The notes under the pieces were generated by a model, which was given only the letters and a program-made list of their open reading frames with translations, was not told where the DNA came from and searched no databases. A DNA stretch of 6,341 nt from JBGOUJ01 sp041477005 (GTDB lineage Bacteria; Acidobacteriota; Terriglobia; Bryobacterales; JACQDG01): assembly GCA_041477005.1 (NCBI GenBank), contig JBGOUJ010000458.1, positions 1 through 6,341 on the forward strand, given 5' to 3'. This document shows, in pieces, positions 5,349 to 6,341 of this stretch (position 1 is its first letter; the number at the start of each line of letters is the position of its first letter). The translations under genes and the position numbers were made by a program.

Positions 5349-6341
5349 ATGCCGTACATCGCGCGCAGCCTCGAGCCGGTGATCCTCCGGGCGACCCGGC
5401 AATTCCCCGTGGTGGTCCTGACCGGACCCAGACAGTCGGGCAAGACCACGTTGCTGCGGCGTCTGTTGCGCGGCAGCCACAGTTACGTGTCGCTGGAGCC
5501 GCCGGATGTTCGGGCGGCCGCGGCGGGGGATCCCCGTGGTTTTCTGGAGCTGCGTTCGCCACCGGTGATTTTCGATGAGATTCAGTATGCAACTGCCCTT
5601 CTCTCCTACATCAAGGAACGCGTAGATCAGGCCCGGCGGAAGGCAGGCCAGTACGTCCTGACCGGTTCCCAGAACCTCGCCTTGACCGAGAGCGTCACGG
5701 AGACGCTGGCCGGACGGGCGGCGATGCTGCGCCTGCTGCCGCTGACGTTTCGCGAAATGGCCGGACAGCCGCAGGCGGCGCTGCCCTGGGAGAAGAGGAG
5801 AGTCTCCAAACCCCGCGGGGCCGCGTATAAGGACCTATGGGAGAAACTACTCCGCGGGAGCTTCCCGGAAATCGTGGCCGGCCCGGGGCGGGACGCTTCG
5901 CTTTGGTATGGAAGCTACATACAGACCTACCTCGAGAGAGATGTTCGATCGCTCCGGCAAGTAGGGGACCTGACCCAGTTTCAGGTCTTCTTGCGGGCGC
6001 TGGCGGCGCGCAGCGCCCAACTGTTGAGCCTCTCGGAGCTGGCGCGAGATCTCGGGGTCGCCGTCAACACAGTGAAAGCCTGGAGCTCGATCCTGGAGGC
6101 GACCTATCAAGTCATCTTGCTTCGACCCTACTTCGTGAATGTAGGGAAGCGGCTGGTGAAGTCCCCGAAGATCTATTTCTCAGACGTGGGGACGCTCTGT
6201 CACCTGGTAGGGCTGCGGCAGGCGGAGCACGCGATGGCGGGGCCGATGGCGGGGGCGATTCTGGAGACGGCTGTGGTCGCCGAGGTCTATCGGACCCTGA
6301 TTCATCGGGGGGAGGAGCCGAAGATCTACTTCTGGAGGACC
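5349..6341 (+). CDS. AAA-type ATPase with DUF4143 C-terminal region, 3' end cut by the window
   Basis: The frame is open from the ATG at 5349 to the last base, 331 codons without a stop; family members are usually about 380-420 residues, so perhaps 50-90 are missing. The N-terminus MPYIARSLEPVI is typical. Walker A is TGPRQSGKTT (25-34), Walker B is VIFDEIQ (73-79, Asp76-Glu77), and VLTGSQN (103-109) is the sensor-1 strand. AGRAAMLRLLPLTFREM (121-137) and the TYLERDVR motif (193-200) are characteristic. A winged-helix-like segment covers about 226-257 (LSLSELARDLGVAVNTVKAW), and KSPKIYFSDVGTLCHLVGL (271-289) marks the DUF4143 region. Glu306 and the terminal FWRT begin the nuclease-fold-like end. 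The ATPase motifs are intact. The cellular role of this widespread accessory family is poorly defined. No Shine-Dalgarno is visible before the ATG, but the N-terminus argues for this start. Confidence 0.93.
   Translation, partial: MPYIARSLEPVILRATRQFPVVVLTGPRQSGKTTLLRRLLRGSHSYVSLEPPDVRAAAAGDPRGFLELRSPPVIFDEIQYATALLSYIKERVDQARRKAGQYVLTGSQNLALTESVTETLAGRAAMLRLLPLTFREMAGQPQAALPWEKRRVSKPRGAAYKDLWEKLLRGSFPEIVAGPGRDASLWYGSYIQTYLERDVRSLRQVGDLTQFQVFLRALAARSAQLLSLSELARDLGVAVNTVKAWSSILEATYQVILLRPYFVNVGKRLVKSPKIYFSDVGTLCHLVGLRQAEHAMAGPMAGAILETAVVAEVYRTLIHRGEEPKIYFWRT

Noticed and set aside
5227..5592. Minus-strand open frames across the ATPase start and intergenic region
   Set aside because: They run opposite the Walker A and N-terminal coding sequence of the ATPase and have no family resemblance; the FAFRMQICK-like part is just the palindrome translated.
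1..6341. CRISPR array, tRNA, rRNA or insertion sequence
   Set aside because: No regularly spaced repeats, cloverleaf, rRNA-like stretch, transposase or terminal inverted repeats were seen by reading; short elements could still be missed without computation.

Overview
The window is GC-rich and densely packed. It looks like a chromosomal piece of an environmental heterotrophic bacterium. The combination of a GMC oxidoreductase, a secreted imidazolonepropionase-like amidohydrolase and a PQQ dehydrogenase of the 'WPFYGGDQAGTKYAPL' type resembles Acidobacteriota (Solibacter/Bryobacter-like), but that placement is inferred from protein style and not from a marker gene.

Region 1 (1-4914, all + strand) reads as one operon of four genes. 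It holds the 3' end of a small protein that is probably the accessory subunit of a sugar/alcohol dehydrogenase, an FAD-dependent GMC oxidoreductase with a four-cysteine cluster motif (211-1800), an exported metal-dependent amidohydrolase (1812-3020), and an exported PQQ-dependent quinoprotein dehydrogenase (3001-4914). The junctions are a 1-base TAATG overlap, an 11-base gap and a 20-base overlap, so co-transcription and coupled translation are likely. All three complete products are predicted to work in the periplasm or at the membrane. They would oxidise alcohol or sugar groups and hydrolyse an amide-type or cyclic substrate. No cytochrome c (no CxxCH motif) is present in the window, so the electron acceptors must lie elsewhere.

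Region 2 (4900-5348) separates the operon from an accessory locus. It contains a small convergent minus-strand gene of unknown function (4900-5220) with a basic GRPRK patch. Upstream of it is a 128-base divergent intergenic region holding two striking elements: a 9-base direct repeat with exactly 20-base spacing, and a compound AT-rich palindrome built from three TGCAAA half-sites.

Region 3 (5349-6341, open at the window edge) is the first 331 codons of an AAA-type ATPase with a C-terminal DUF4143 region. Its Walker A, Walker B and sensor motifs are intact. Its start has no Shine-Dalgarno sequence and lies just 12 bases beyond the palindrome. This layout suggests an operator-controlled, possibly leaderless, accessory gene. 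The palindrome and the small divergent gene are the parts of the window least explained by known annotation.
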